Below, piece by piece: positions 23,881 through 36,100 of a stretch of 64,000 nucleotides of DNA (position 1 is the stretch's first letter; the number at the start of each line of letters is the position of its first letter). Source of the stretch: Sphaerolaimus hirsutus (taxonomy: Eukaryota > Nematoda > Chromadorea > Monhysterida > Sphaerolaimidae). Both the position numbers and the translations under genes were made by a program. Under the pieces are notes generated by a model. The model did not search any database. It had not been told where the DNA came from and saw only the letters and a list, made by a program, of their open reading frames with translations. Where the stretch lies: positions 1,426,001 through 1,490,000 of the forward strand of contig OZ038456.1 in assembly GCA_964036195.1 (NCBI GenBank), given 5' to 3'.

Positions 23881-24027
23881 CAATTTAGCGCCATATTTCC
23901 TGGCGCCATTCCAACACTAGTCAGTAAATCCCAACCCAACCAGCCTGGAAGCGTCGATAAGAAATTGCAACACTTTCAAAATTCTTCCAGAAAGGTTCAA
24001 ATTCAAATTCAAATCTAAAAAACAGCT

Positions 24028-27000
24028 ATGGAACGGTCCGGCAGTACAAAACAGTCTGCGGCTAGTCGATTACTAAGCAAATTTCGTTCATTGTCGCCTA
24101 CGAGGTCGCCCGCTTCAAGCAGAAAAAGTCAACCTACGTCTGCGTCGACTAAAAGAAAGGTGCTCTCCATCTGTGGAGATTTTAATTTTGGAACTTTGAA
24201 GGGGGATTTTGGAGCCATATACCGTATTTGCTTGAATAGTTCCCCCCCCTTGAATAATTCCCCCCCTCGAATAATCCCCCTGTAAGATGGGCGAGGAAAT
24301 AATTATTCCCCCCCCTTGAATAATCCCCCTGAAGAGATTACCGTATTTCCTCGAAATACCCCCCCTCGAAATACCCCCCCCCCTCGTTTGACCCCCCCCC
24401 TCTCAAGACCACTATGAAACAATCACCCCCCCCCCTCGAAATACCCCCCCCCAAATTGAGTGTAAAGAGAACGTACATCACAAATATGGCAGTTTGTGTT
24501 CTGCGTAGTGCAGAACACACGTTAAAACAATGTCGGAATCACGTTAGAACAGTGTACATACGATCTACATACTAATATTAGTCTACAGAACCTTATAAAT
24601 GGCGGTTTTTGTTGCATTTTTCGACGTCTGCGTACGTTTCAGACGACAATTTCGTACTTGGTTTTCAAAAAATTTCTTGTGAAATAATAACCCCCCCCTC
24701 GAGATACCCCCCCTCGTTTGACCCCCCCCCCCCTCTCGGGACCACTATGAAACAATCACCCCCCGGGGGGTATTTCGAGGAAATACGGTATATACATTTG
24801 TTGTGCCCAATTTGAACAAAAATGGCACATTGTATGTATGTATGTATGTATGCTTGAAAACTTTGACGAAATAATAATTCCCCCCTTGAATAATCCCCCC
24901 CTCGAATAATCCCCCCCTCAAAAAAGTCTGACGAAATAATAATCCCCCAGGGGGATTTTTCAAGCAAATACGGTAATACACGATGGAGCAAATTATTGCG
25001 TTTTTGAGGTAGTTGTGAATAGGTTAAGGTCCTTAGCTAATTTTGTCACTAATTGCAGTGTTTCTTGGGACAATTCAGATAGCATGTCAAGTGACAAGTG
25101 AAAAGTGAATCTGCAATCGCGTGTCCAAGCAGAAATCAACTTGTAAGTCAGAAGTCAACTAAACTAGAAAATGGCAAAATACCGTATTACCTCGAATTAC
25201 TCCCCCCCAAATGGGCTGGGGAAATAATAAACCCCCATGGGGGTATTTCGAGGTAATACGGTATCCCATTCAACTTCATCATTCAATCGACACTTTTCTT
25301 ATCACGTCTTATCACATAAAACACTTAACCTAAACACTTAACGCACTACAGGTGCGAGACTTCTACAAGTCCGTGGACACCTGCGGTACTTTCAATTGCC
25401 GCGCCACGCTCGTAGTAGAGGGCGCCCGATTCCACGCGTGCAAGCACCAGGATCGTAATTTAATTGACCCGATGAGCTTTTGTCGGGCAGCCCGATTCGT
25501 CGGGCATCGGAAAGTGTGACGCAGATCGGGAGCCGATTCAACTACCGTATTTCCTCGAAATACCACCAGGGGGTTTAATTTTTACTCAGCGCGAAAACAC
25601 CTGGGGGTATTTGAAAGGGGGGGGTAATTCATGGGGGGGGGTGTTATTTCGAGGAAATACGGTAGATGTTGTGTGATAGAAAAGTGACAAAGGAGTTTTA
25701 ACATATCAGCGAGTGAGTATACGTGACATAAATGCATATCACTCTTATTTTGTCACTTGACTTAGCACTCATGCGCCAGTCCCAGACCATGTAAAATGTC
25801 AAGTGTCAAATGCCATGCAAAAATCATGTAAAATACCCTGCAAAAATGCAACCATTTCACAGGGTCTGGGATTGCTCCCATAACAACAACCCATGGCTAA
25901 TACCACTCGCGGAATAACAGTCAAATCACCTCATCAAGTAGGGCACGTAAAATATCCGATATTGAAGAATCGGGTTGCCCGACAAGCAAATCGGGCCAAT
26001 TAAATTTCGTCCCAGCTGGCGCACGCGTCCGACTATTTCAGGCAGCTTTTCGTGGCCGACGCTGAAACCAGGGCCAGCCAGGCTTTACAGGGAGATGCGC
26101 TCGGTCGGTTAATTAGGTATACACCGGAATTTTACATTTTTTTACATTTGGGTGAATTAAAATTAAAAATTATATATTTTTGAAAGGTTCAAACCCAAAA
26201 ATGCCGAAAAAGATTACCGTATTTCCTCGAAATACCCCCCTCAAAATGGGCACTATGAATTTGTGGTCCGGGAAATGCATAACAGACGTTCAAAACACTT
26301 ACTGTGTTACGTTAGAACATCGTTTATACCATCTACATCTTTATATAAGGCTGTAAAAACTTATAAATGGTGATTATTGTTGCATTTTTCACGTTTTTCT
26401 TTCAAAATTTTCACTCTGAAAAAATAAACCCCCGGGGGGTTATTCGAGGAAATACGGTATTTAAATATAACAAAAATACCGGAAAATTCGAAAACTGTTT
26501 CGAGTCAATAATTTTTCTTTAAAAAAACACGATTTCAAGTGTCTCTAGTGGTGGAATAAAAATCAAAAAGCCAAAATTTCAAAATTTCAAAATTTTTTTG
26601 TCATGTCAGTTTCATTACGCGCAGGCAAGCCACGTCGTGTGCTGGGCGATTCCCCTCCACCAGCCAGACTGGGGCACATTGCCAGTTTCAGCGACGACGA
26701 AACCACCACCCACGCGGCACTACGTGAGTACTGCGTACCGTACCGTATTGTACCGTACCGTAACTAGCGTTCAAAAAATCTCTGGGAGATTGATAGAAAA
26801 TTTCGGAAAATGTAAAAAAATCTACCTAGTTCTGCTGGTTTTTCCGGAGAGTTTTTTTATATTTTATTTTATAACTACATATTAAAAATCTCTTATAAAA
26901 AATCTCTTAAAAAGATATGTATTTTTGCTATTTATTTATATTTTCTCGTTGTTTCTCAGAGAGATTCACCATACCCTACTTTTTACCGCAATTTTAGAAA

Positions 27001-30000
27001 TTTCCCATACCGTACCGTGCGCCGCAATTTCCGAACTTTACTATACCATACCTTTTACCGCAAAATGGTCTGGATGGTCTGGATGGAAATGGTCTGGACG
27101 ACATTTTAAGTTGACAAAGACTTTGAAATGACAATTATTTCAATTGAGGCGTCCAATTCTGAAAGTCGACAAGTCCAAAATATGAAAATTTCGAGTTAGG
27201 CCCGGAAACGTTATCTGGGGCTACTTCCGCACATTTTTCATCATTTTCCATAATTTTTTTGATCTCACATGCCCATATGGCATAGTGCCAAATTCGACAT
27301 TTTTGGGGAAAATGCAAAAAAATTTCACAATGCAAATGCAGAAGTCGACAAGTCCACTTACTTTTGGGCTAAAAGTCGACAAGTCCATCCTCCGCATCCT
27401 TTTTTATGGGAAAAAAACGCAAGAAATGTGATAAGTCCACTATGGGCACCGATTTCTAAAAGTCGACAAGTGCATAAATTTCCCATAAGGCAGGACTAAC
27501 GCGGGCGGGAACAAAAATGTTCTCGCGTGCAAGAATTCGACAAGTCCATTTCCCTCCCAAAAACAGTTTTGCTCTGACCTAATGGAATTTTCTAGACACC
27601 CCATTTTTCACATATACGTTGAGATTAGGGGCTGAAAATTTGACACTTTATTGTCAACATATGGAACTTGATGGAAATCATGAGAGAGCCAAATTGGACA
27701 CGCACCACGGGTCTGGAATTGGGTTTGAAGCTTAAAATGCGATTTACTCAAAATCACATTTTGTGGACTTGTCGACTTTTAGATTTAGACGCCTCAATTA
27801 GATTTTCCACAAGTAAACACAATAATTAAAACGCATTTTTCACATTACTCGCAGAATCTTCCAGGGCTGTGTTCGCCCCTGGGGGGGTGCCCCCGAGCGA
27901 GTATGTGATTGTAGTGGGTAAAAGTGAGAAATACTCTCAAAAACAGCAGTTTCAGTGGTTCCTAGAGGCTGTCATACCGAACCCAGTGCTTAGGGACATC
28001 ACAGGTGGGTCGAATTTAGATTTACAAGATAACAAAAAATATCAGGGATTATTTTTATGTGGTAGCAAGCAGATACTGGAGGTTTGTCACTAAAAATACA
28101 GCGAAACCGATGTTGTACTCAGCGGACGTGATACTCTGCACTCTTGTTGATTTATGTTTCATGTTGGAACCATGCCAATGATAATAAAATTGTCCGATTT
28201 TTGCAAAAAAAAATATAAAAAATGTTGTGTATACGTTAAAGTATAACGTTATAGCAACAATAAATTTTTTCAAACTTTGATTTAAAATGCATCCATCGTA
28301 AATCATTGGCACTCTTCCAGTGTGAACCACGTGTGCAAGTTGTAAAGTCACCGCAGTATACTTGCGCACAAAAACAATTGCAAAATACCTTGCAAATAAG
28401 TAGGTATATACTAAAAAAGTTACAGCAGGTTTTTTACAAACATCCGATGCTTATGTCCTTCACCCTTCACGTTTTTTAAATTTTAAAAAATGGTTTAAAA
28501 ACCATCCATATTACCAACCAACACAGACGAAGTTCTGGAGGCTCTAATGCGATTGTCAGTGCGTTTCCGCGCTGAAGGACTTCGCATCCGCTGCACCAAT
28601 TTCATGCGAGATGTGGCCGCCGACCGGCCGCCCATGGTAAGTTGTTCTGTTGCCAGTGTTTTTAGTTTGAGGATATTCCCTTAAAAATTGTTGTTGTTTT
28701 TAAAACAGGTGTTAAAACCCCCCCCCGGTTTTCTTAAAAAGCTCCCAGATATGGTCATGACTCATGAGTAAACATATACACGTAAATTAGACAGGTGACA
28801 GTACTTTGTGATGTTACATACCCTAAATCCTCGAATAAGACCCCAGGGGAGTTTTTTTTCGTCAGAAGTTTTGGACAGGGGAGTGATCAAGGTGGGGAGT
28901 TATTCGAGTGTTATTATGTCCTCGGGATTCATTCAGGATTGACTTAATTCATTGTATTGATGCAGTATATAAGCTCGTGTAATTCAGGTATTTCACTGTC
29001 CAACACAACAAAACATTGTGTATACACTGCATACACATTACGTAAATATCTGCTGTCGCTGCCATGGGCTACTATTCTTTTATAGTTTTGTATTGTATCT
29101 TTTTCATCAGAAGGAGTTATCTAAGAGGGGGAGTTATTCGAGGGGAGTCGTATTCGAGGATTTGCAGTATATACCCTAAATCCTTGAATAAGACCCCAGG
29201 GCAGTTATTTTTTCGTCGGATGTTTTTGAGGGGGACTTATTCAAGGGGGGGGGAGTTATTTGAGGAGGAGTTATTTTTTTCTCAGAAAACTTAGACTCAA
29301 ATCATTGCTGATGCAGTCTGTCCACTCATGTTATTCAGGTATTTAACTGTACACAACAACAAAAAGATGTGTATACACTGCATACACATCATGTATTTAT
29401 CTGCTGTCGCTGCCGTTGGCTAATATTCTTATGTATTTTGTATTGTATTCTTTCATACACATGTGGAGTTATTCAGTAGTGGGGAGTTATTCAAGGGGGG
29501 GGTGTTATTTTTTCCTCACCTCGGCAGCAGGGGGGAGTTATTCAAGGGGAAGAGTTATTCGAGGGGGGTCTTACTCGAGGATTTGCGCTATATAGCCATA
29601 GAATGGCTGTGGAGTCACCATAGCAATATAAGTGGTGATTTCTGTCAAAAATATCCGTTTCATGTCAACTTATTATGTATATCCCCCCAGGTAGTGCTGT
29701 TCTGGCTGGGCTGGTGCGTCAGGTACGACTTCCCCTCCGAGGCGTTCACCGCCTGCATGCACCCCGTGGCCCGCCTGCCACTGGCCGTGTTGGAGGATAA
29801 CCGAAAATTGCTGGGCGAACGGTGTTTCGGCGACTTGTTGGCTGCGAAATTGAGGGCAGCTTATCAGCAGGCTGGTTGGTGGGGGTGGCTACTTTTATCA
29901 ACCAGTTTTTAGTGATTTTTTAGCCTCTTTCTGCCTTCTATACCTTGAAAAAGCGTATATATTTTGCCCCCGTGACCCCCCCCCCCGAAAAAGTTTCAGC

Positions 30001-31714
30001 TATCCCTCCGGGGAGCGATCTATCCAGCCCCCACGAGAGTCAAAATTCTGGAGACCCTGGAATAATTGACTCATTAACTAGATATGATAGATATGGGGCC
30101 AGTACCGCAAATTGAGAAGTAAAATGGCAAATTCGAAGTGCAAGGAGCAGTGAATTGAGAAGGAAATTGGCAATAGCGAAGGGAAATTACCTTTAATTTT
30201 TTTTCATTCGCTTTTGCCAATTTACTTGCCATTTCACTTCTTTTTTGCCAATTTTCTTCTCAATTCACTACGCATTTGCCATTTCACTTCTCAATTTGCA
30301 GAACTGGCACATGAATCAGACTGTCACTGCCCCCCCCCCACCCAAACACACCCCCCCCCCAGTGCTAGTGTACCAATCGATCCACGCATCCGACCACTTC
30401 ACGGTGGAGCTGCGCGAGTGCCCCCGGTGCAAACGAGTGCAACTACCCCCGCTGGCACCCCTGCAGATACACGTGGCCCCCTGCAGAAAGCTGATCGCCT
30501 GCGACCACTGCTTTAGGGGCCTGAGCCAGTGCATTTGCGACCCCAATTTGCAGTATCAGGTGGGAGAGATACCGTATTTACTCGAAATACCCCCAGGGGG
30601 GTTATTTTTTCAGAGTGCAAATTTTGAGGGGACTTAAGGGGCGGGACTTATTTTGGGGGGGGGGTATTATTTCCCCAGAAATTTTCGAGACAGATCGTAG
30701 TAAAGATGGGTCAAAAATTCCAATGTTTAGTTCCAATAATTGCAAAAATTTGTCGAATTGAAAATTGGGGATCCAGGATTAGAGAAAACGCTGTTATCAA
30801 ATAAAATTTCAAATAAAAATTCAGAAATTCGTCAATTTTTCCAGGACAGGAAACGACAAAATGCAGTGTTAGACACGCGAAAAAAAACGAATCTATTAAT
30901 TGCGTGCAAGGTGCGAAAGTGATCGTCAGTATACTCCAGTCACTTTACACCCTGCACGCGTGGTTCCCGCTGGAAACGTGCCAACGATTTTTTATCACAT
31001 GCTATTTTCATAAAAAGTTGAAAAAAGTCATCGCTGTTATAACGCCATACGTTAACTCATTCACAACAATGATTTTCTTCATCTTTTATGCAAAAATCGC
31101 ATGCTTAATTATCGTTGGCACGCTTCCAATGTGAGACATAAATCAGTGCGAGGGCAGAGTATCATGTCCGCCGAGTATATTAGCAAAGCAGTAAAAAACT
31201 CATTTTCAAATCATTGGAGAATAAAATCCAGACGGCCTAGAACTTAAAACATTCAAAAATTCAAAGCAATCGCAGAACATTCAAATGATTCATACGAAAA
31301 ATAAAAGACTGCAACGGTTTTCTATACAAAATCCACAAAAATCAAAAATTTCCAAAAAATAAAATAAAAACCACAGGCAGTGTACCATTGTAAACACGGC
31401 GCGCGCGTGCTAGGCGACCGCACCATGGACTGTTTCTGTCAAACCTACGAACTGGCAGCCAAGCAGACGAACTGCGACGGCAGGTGCCACTCACAGACCC
31501 TGTAAAATGTCATTCATAGTGTCAAAAGTCATGTAAAATGCCCTGCAAAATGGCAACTGATTTGCCATTTTGCAGGGCATTTTACATGACTTTTGACACT
31601 TAGCATGACATTTGACATTTTACAGGGTCTGGGAGTGCTCCCAGGGCTTACGACTTCAGGAACGGGGACGCGATCGCCGTGCCCAGGGCGCCCATCGCCA
31701 GTTATGAAATGTGA
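24028..31714 (+). CDS. BTB/POZ-domain protein with cysteine-rich C-terminus, ten exons, 416 residues
   Basis: Exons: 24028-24159, 25352-25450, 26016-26103, 26610-26723, 27855-28004, 28527-28636, 29691-29874, 30363-30559, 31377-31483 and 31645-31714 (TGA). They sum to 1251 nt, all phases agreeing. A Ser/Arg-rich start (about 1-44) leads into a BTB fold: TLVVEGARFHACKHQ, LAHASDYFRQLF, then after a Ser/Pro/Thr insert FQWFLEAVIPNPVLRDIT and DEVLEALMRLSVRF. A helical, BACK-like stretch follows (LFWLGWCVRYDFPSEAF). The C-terminal third pairs cysteines (CPRCKR, CDHC, CICD, CKHG, CFCQ), suggesting zinc binding. BTB proteins usually dimerise and often act as cullin-3 adaptors or transcription cofactors; which applies is unknown. 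Donors are GT except after 25450, where only GA-AG keeps frame. Introns 2 and 9 coincide with transposons. Confidence 0.75.
24222..24975. mobile_element. CCGTATTTGCTTGAATAG-tipped element with a nested CCGTATTTCC MITE, BTB intron 1
   Basis: The outer tips CCGTATTTGCTTGAATAG and CAAGCAAATACGG are flanked by TA. C-run words GAATAATTCCCCCC fill its ends. A CCGTATTTCC MITE lies inside at 24341-24788, also TA-flanked. A relative of the outer element is at 44929-45241. Confidence 0.75.
25451..26015 (+). mobile_element. Transposon that coincides with BTB intron 2, GA-AG ends
   Basis: The ends CGTAATTTAATTGACCCGAT and the inverse of GGGCCAATTAAATTTCG are inverted repeats, continuing into GTCGGGCAGCCCGATT. 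CAG flanks both sides (25448-25450 and 26013-26015). Coding sequence stops at CAG/GATCG and resumes after CCCAG in the same frame. The BTB motif FHACKHQ-LAHASDYF is intact only if exactly this block is removed. An in-frame TAA at 26001 rules out an earlier acceptor. Two MITEs are nested inside (25543-25665 and about 25775-25890). A fragment of the same family lies near 35130-35180. Confidence 0.7.
26217..26457. mobile_element. TA-flanked CCGTATTTCC MITE in BTB intron 3
   Basis: Short copy with CCGTATTTCCTCGAAATACC and a TTATTCGAGGAAATACGG end, flanked by TA. Its centre (GTTACGTTAGAACATCG) is shared with the copy at about 11326-11563. Confidence 0.75.
27143..27795. mobile_element. MITE with repeated AGTCGACAAGTCCA words, BTB intron 4
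   Basis: Inverted ends begin TTGAGGCGTC and end GACGCCTCAA. AAAGTCGACAAGTCCA recurs several times across the body. A second full copy is at about 54423-54705 and a left-end fragment at about 42545-42760. Confidence 0.7.
28095..28370. mobile_element. MITE, ACTCGGCGGACATGATACTC family
   Basis: ACTCAGCGGACGTGATACTC at the left is followed by a TTATGTTTCATGTTGGAACC segment, with the inverse at the right. Relatives lie at about 4130-4360, 30910-31180 and 41705-41957; the ACTCGGCG tip and CTTCCAACATGAGACATAAA word identify them. Confidence 0.6.
30097..30312. mobile_element. MITE, GGGGCCAGTACCGCAA family, BTB intron 7
   Basis: GGGGCCAGTACCGCAAATTG and an inverted CAATTTGCAGAACTGGC end enclose AAGTAAAATGGCAAATTCG words. 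It fills about half of the intron before the exon at 30363. Confidence 0.65.
31484..31644 (+). mobile_element. MITE that is exactly BTB intron 9 (candidate introner)
   Basis: The 161-nt intron consists of one CAGACCCTGTAAA-family MITE plus one CAG. Its tips GTGCCACTCACAGACCC and GGGTCTGGGAGTGCTCC are imperfect 17-bp inverted repeats; CAG flanks both sides. The first bases of the element are the GT donor and the duplicated CAG supplies the AG acceptor. Exons on either side join in frame (NCDGR-AYDFRNGD). This is the geometry described for introners, where a DNA transposon carries one splice site and gains the other from its duplication. Confidence 0.75.
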
Positions 31715-33002
31715 TTTACAGTTTTACAGTTTTACGCCAGTTTTACACTTGAATTTACCCTTTAAATTTATTTCACCATTTATTTAATTGGTTGCGTTTC
31801 GGGGGGGGGGCGTACCCTGTAAAGTGTCATGTGAAGTGTAAGATGTCTTGTAATTTCGGCCGGTGCACAACAGCTGTTTTTCAGTATTTTTGTTTTATTC
31901 ACATTGGAAAATGGTAAGTTGGGAACTAGTTACAAATTTGTAAGAAAATTTAACCAGACACTCTAGATCAGGGGCACTATTACAGGGTGGGGGAGAGGGG
32001 GGGTCGTTGTGGGGTATTCCAATTTTCCAGGATATTTGTCGAGTCAGAATATTTTGACACACTTGACATTTAACATCAATGAGCAATATTGTTAGAACGC
32101 ATACATACTCTCACTATTTATTTCCAATTAATGTAAATATCTACCGTATTACCTCGAATTAACCCACCCCTCGAAATACCCCCCCCCTAAAATTCGGCTG
32201 AGGAAATAATAACCCCGCCCTCTAAATACCCCCCTCCCTAAAACTGAGTGTAAAGAGAACGTACATGACAAATACCGCAGTTTGTCATCTGCACAATGCA
32301 GAACACACGTGTAAACTGATGATTGAGTGACGTGAGGGGCAGGGTTTGTGTGTATATATACAGTTATGTACGCCTATAAACACATATACATCTATGTGAT
32401 TGTTTGATTTTTCTACGTCTGAGTATGGGTAATCTCCGAAAATTTCTGGCGAAATGATAGACCCCCCTCGAATTATCCCCCCTCAAATTTTGCTGGTGAA
32501 ATAATAAACCCCCTGGGGGTATTTCGAGGTAATACGGTAAATACATTATCACAAGAATATAAAGCAATGTTCAAATATGTATATAAATAATTCATGACTG
32601 AAATCATTTGTACCCGAGAGGTTTTATTTGATGTTATGGTAAATATTTTGCTGTTGTGCTCATATGAAATGCATCATTGAAGGCAGCACCATTGGCAGCC
32701 GAAACACTATTTGACACTTGTGTTGACACAAGTTGACTATGTCAACTGGACATGTCAACTCAGCTTCACGGCTTCACGTGTCGCGGGCGAACTCCAAATA
32801 CATGTCGAAAAGCAATGTTGAAAAATGAATATTACGGTGCACAAGTGCATTGGAAGACCGCTCTGTGACACGTGAAGCCAAAATCGACAATCGACTCGAG
32901 TCGACACACATTTGCTATCTATCCTGGAAACCCCTGCCTCCCATCTCCGCTTTTGGAACGACGATCCATTCAAAAATTCATAGTATTTATACATTTTTAT
33001 GG

Positions 33003-33008
33003 TTTATT
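33003..33008 (-). terminator. Poly(A) signal AATAAA of the minus-strand 341-residue gene
   Basis: The minus strand reads AATAAA here, about 113 nt downstream of the TAA at 33121-33123. This is a normal 3'-UTR distance and supports that stop codon as the real end. Confidence 0.5.
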
Positions 33009-33120
33009 TCACAACATATGCACATAAATAGGACGAACTCGCAGAATATATATACCTACCTATGTATGTAAAATTTCATATGTATTTACAAACGTATAAA
33101 TGGATCACTTAATTTCTCAA

Positions 33121-36100
33121 TTAATTATGAAACGACCATTTGTCCATGATGCGATCAAAGTAGTGCTTTTCAAACTCCTCGTTATATCTGCAAAAGTAAC
33201 GAGAATGGTGATCCAAAAAAATGCATCAACACATTACTATGTAGTTACCGTATTTCTTCTAATAGAACGGCATACCCCCAATAGAACGGCAGGTAAAAAT
33301 TATGTTGGGGTGTGCCAAAACATGAAAATAGATGAAAAATGGGTGGCAAAAACGTTCAAAGCATTCAAATAGAGATTTTATCGCAAATTTATGTTCTGAT
33401 ATACCGTATTTCCTCGAAATACCCCCCCCCCCTCGGAATACCCCCCCCTCGAAATACCCCCCCTCAAAATGGACACTATGAACTTATAAACCCCCCCCCT
33501 CGAAATACCCCCCCCCCAATTTAGTGTATAGAGAACGTAAATGACAAAGGCTGCGGTTTGTCATCTGGGTAATGCAAAACACACGTTAAAAACGATGACT
33601 CTGTTATGTGAGAACAGTGATTATACGTCTACACACTTATACAAGTCTTTAGAGTCTTATAAATGGCGATTTTTGTTGCATTTTCGACGTCTGCGTACGT
33701 TTCAGACGACAATTTAGTACTTGGTTTTCAAAAAATTTCTGGCGAAATAATAAACCCCCCCTCAAAATTCTCACTCTGAAACAATAAACCCCCCGGGGGT
33801 ATTTCGAGGAAATACGGTAAAAATATTGCTGAAACCTCATTTAAAAATAAGGCTATGTTCAAATGAAGAACGTATGAAAAATTTGGTGAGAAAAATAGAA
33901 CGGCAGCCTCCAATCGAACGGCACCTTCAATAGAACGGCAGGTAAAATAGAACGGCGCTCTTCTATTAGAAGAAATACGGTACTTGACTTTTTCACGTCG
34001 CTTGTCCACTTTTTCATGTCACCTTATAAACGACATACCTATTCAAAGCGACTTGAAACTTGGCTGGGTCGACTGTATTATCTCTCACAAAAAGCCAGAA
34101 TAACTTGTCAACTTGTCTCGGGGTCACTTCCGTTTTCGTTCTGCCCATCACGCCCAGCCGCCGCGCCATTTTATCCAAATTCTCTGGCGCATCCATGGCG
34201 CTGGCGCCAAAGGACTCGCTGAAAATATAGTGATTGACAAGGGGGTGCACCGATACGCACATCTGCCCGATACGCACATTTGCCCGTTTTTTTCACTTGA
34301 CACTTTTCCAAGTGATTTTCAGATATGAGTAAAGTGAAAAAAAGTTGCGCAATGACATTAGTGAACTTTTTTCACTTCACTCATATCTGAAAATCACTTG
34401 AAAATGTGTCAAGTGAAAAAAACAGTGAAAAAAGCCATTTTTCACTGTTTTTCACTATCGGGCAGATGTGCGTATCAGGCCTGCCCCATTGACAATACCT
34501 GCCTGGACATATTTACACGTTGAAATTATGCCAACATTTACGATAAATTGAAGAATGATAACGACGTGAACATTTGCGAATAATCAAAATTAGCAACAAA
34601 AACTCCTGAAAATGGTCACGGTTAGATAAATGGATAAGCGGTAAGAACTTCGGGGGGGGGGGGTCAAACGGGATTGACTATTTGCACAGCGATTCAGCAA
34701 CGTTATGACATGTAGTGCCAACAGCGAAACAACGTGTTGACAAGGCCTTGTCAACACGTTGTTTCGCTGTTGTCTCGATGTGTCATAATGTTGTTTCAAT
34801 GCTGGGTTTGTGCGCGTCACAATTAAAGCATGCATTAACATGCTGTGGGACGATGTTGTCCCAACGCTGACAATTTTGTCAGAACGTTGTTTTCAAGTTG
34901 GTGGAAATGTTGTAACCACGTTGGCACTACATGTCATAACGGTGGTGAATCGCTGTGTTGGCGTCGGGATCGGGATTGGGGTTTCGGAACTGGAGATCGG
35001 AATCCCGTTTGAACCCTAGGGGGGGGGGGCGTTGTGCAAACCACTTATGTATCAACTCTATCAAGACATCAAAAATATGTATCTGCAAAGCTTGCGCGAA
35101 CTAAATAGCAGCCCGCCATTAGAAAATGGAAAGCAAAAATCGGGTTGCCCGAAAAACGTGTCGGGCAAATTGAATCTCGCACCTGAACTCACAACAGAAA
35201 CTGATCAATGGTAGTAGTCTTTTGAAGGGTGGCAACAGTCTTGACGAAGTAAAACCACTTGAGCAAATCCACACCCTCCAAAACCGGTTTTCCACCGATA
35301 GCGGGGTTGCATTTCGGCTCCATACTCACTATGTACAGGGATTTGGTGCAGAAACCCGCCTGAAGTTGCAGCGTATTTATGTGAAAATTGCGGAAACCAA
35401 TTTGCAGAATAAAATGACGTATATCCTCGAATAAGACCCCAGGGGAGTTATTATTTCGTCAGAAGTTTTGGAGGGGGGAGTTATTCCTCGGGGGAGTGTT
35501 GGGCAGAAGTGTGTTATTCAAGGGGATGAGTTTTTTTCCTCGGAAGATTCACTCTATTCATTGTGTGAATGCATTGCATCAACTCATCAAATCCAGGTAT
35601 TTAACAGTTAAACAACAACCAAAACAAGGTATTCATGCAAAAATTTGTGTCCATCGGCATCTACCTAAATCATTCAAATACACATTGTGAATACATATAC
35701 CAAATACCCAGAGGGGGAGTTATTCAAGGGGAGTTATTTTTCCTCACCTGACCGACAGGGGCGAGTTATTCAAGGGTGGATGTTATTCAAGGGGTAGGTC
35801 TTATTCAAGGTATATGGTATCTTTTTTCCAAAAAAACTCACTTTTCTCAGGTGCGCTTTGAATGGCTGGTGAAAACTTTTCGCTTTTGTGCTGAAGCTGC
35901 GTATAATGGGGATAATTAGCGTTAAAAGCGGAATTTGAAACAAAAATCGAATGTCACAAATAGGGTTCAAACGGGACCGCGGTCCGGAGAAAAGTCGAGA
36001 CTGAGGCGGTCCCGGTCCCGACATTTGAAAAAAGCTAGTCCCGGTCCCGACATTAGAAAATTTCTGGTCCCGGTCCCGGTCCCGGTCCGAAAATCTGGTC

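Larger units (their letters stand above)
21657..24027. other. Transposon-filled spacer upstream of the BTB gene
   Basis: Apart from the MITEs listed, nothing here supports an exon. The last 60 bp before 24028 are free of repeats and contain the candidate leader acceptor ATTCTTCCAG ending at 23990. Confidence 0.5.
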
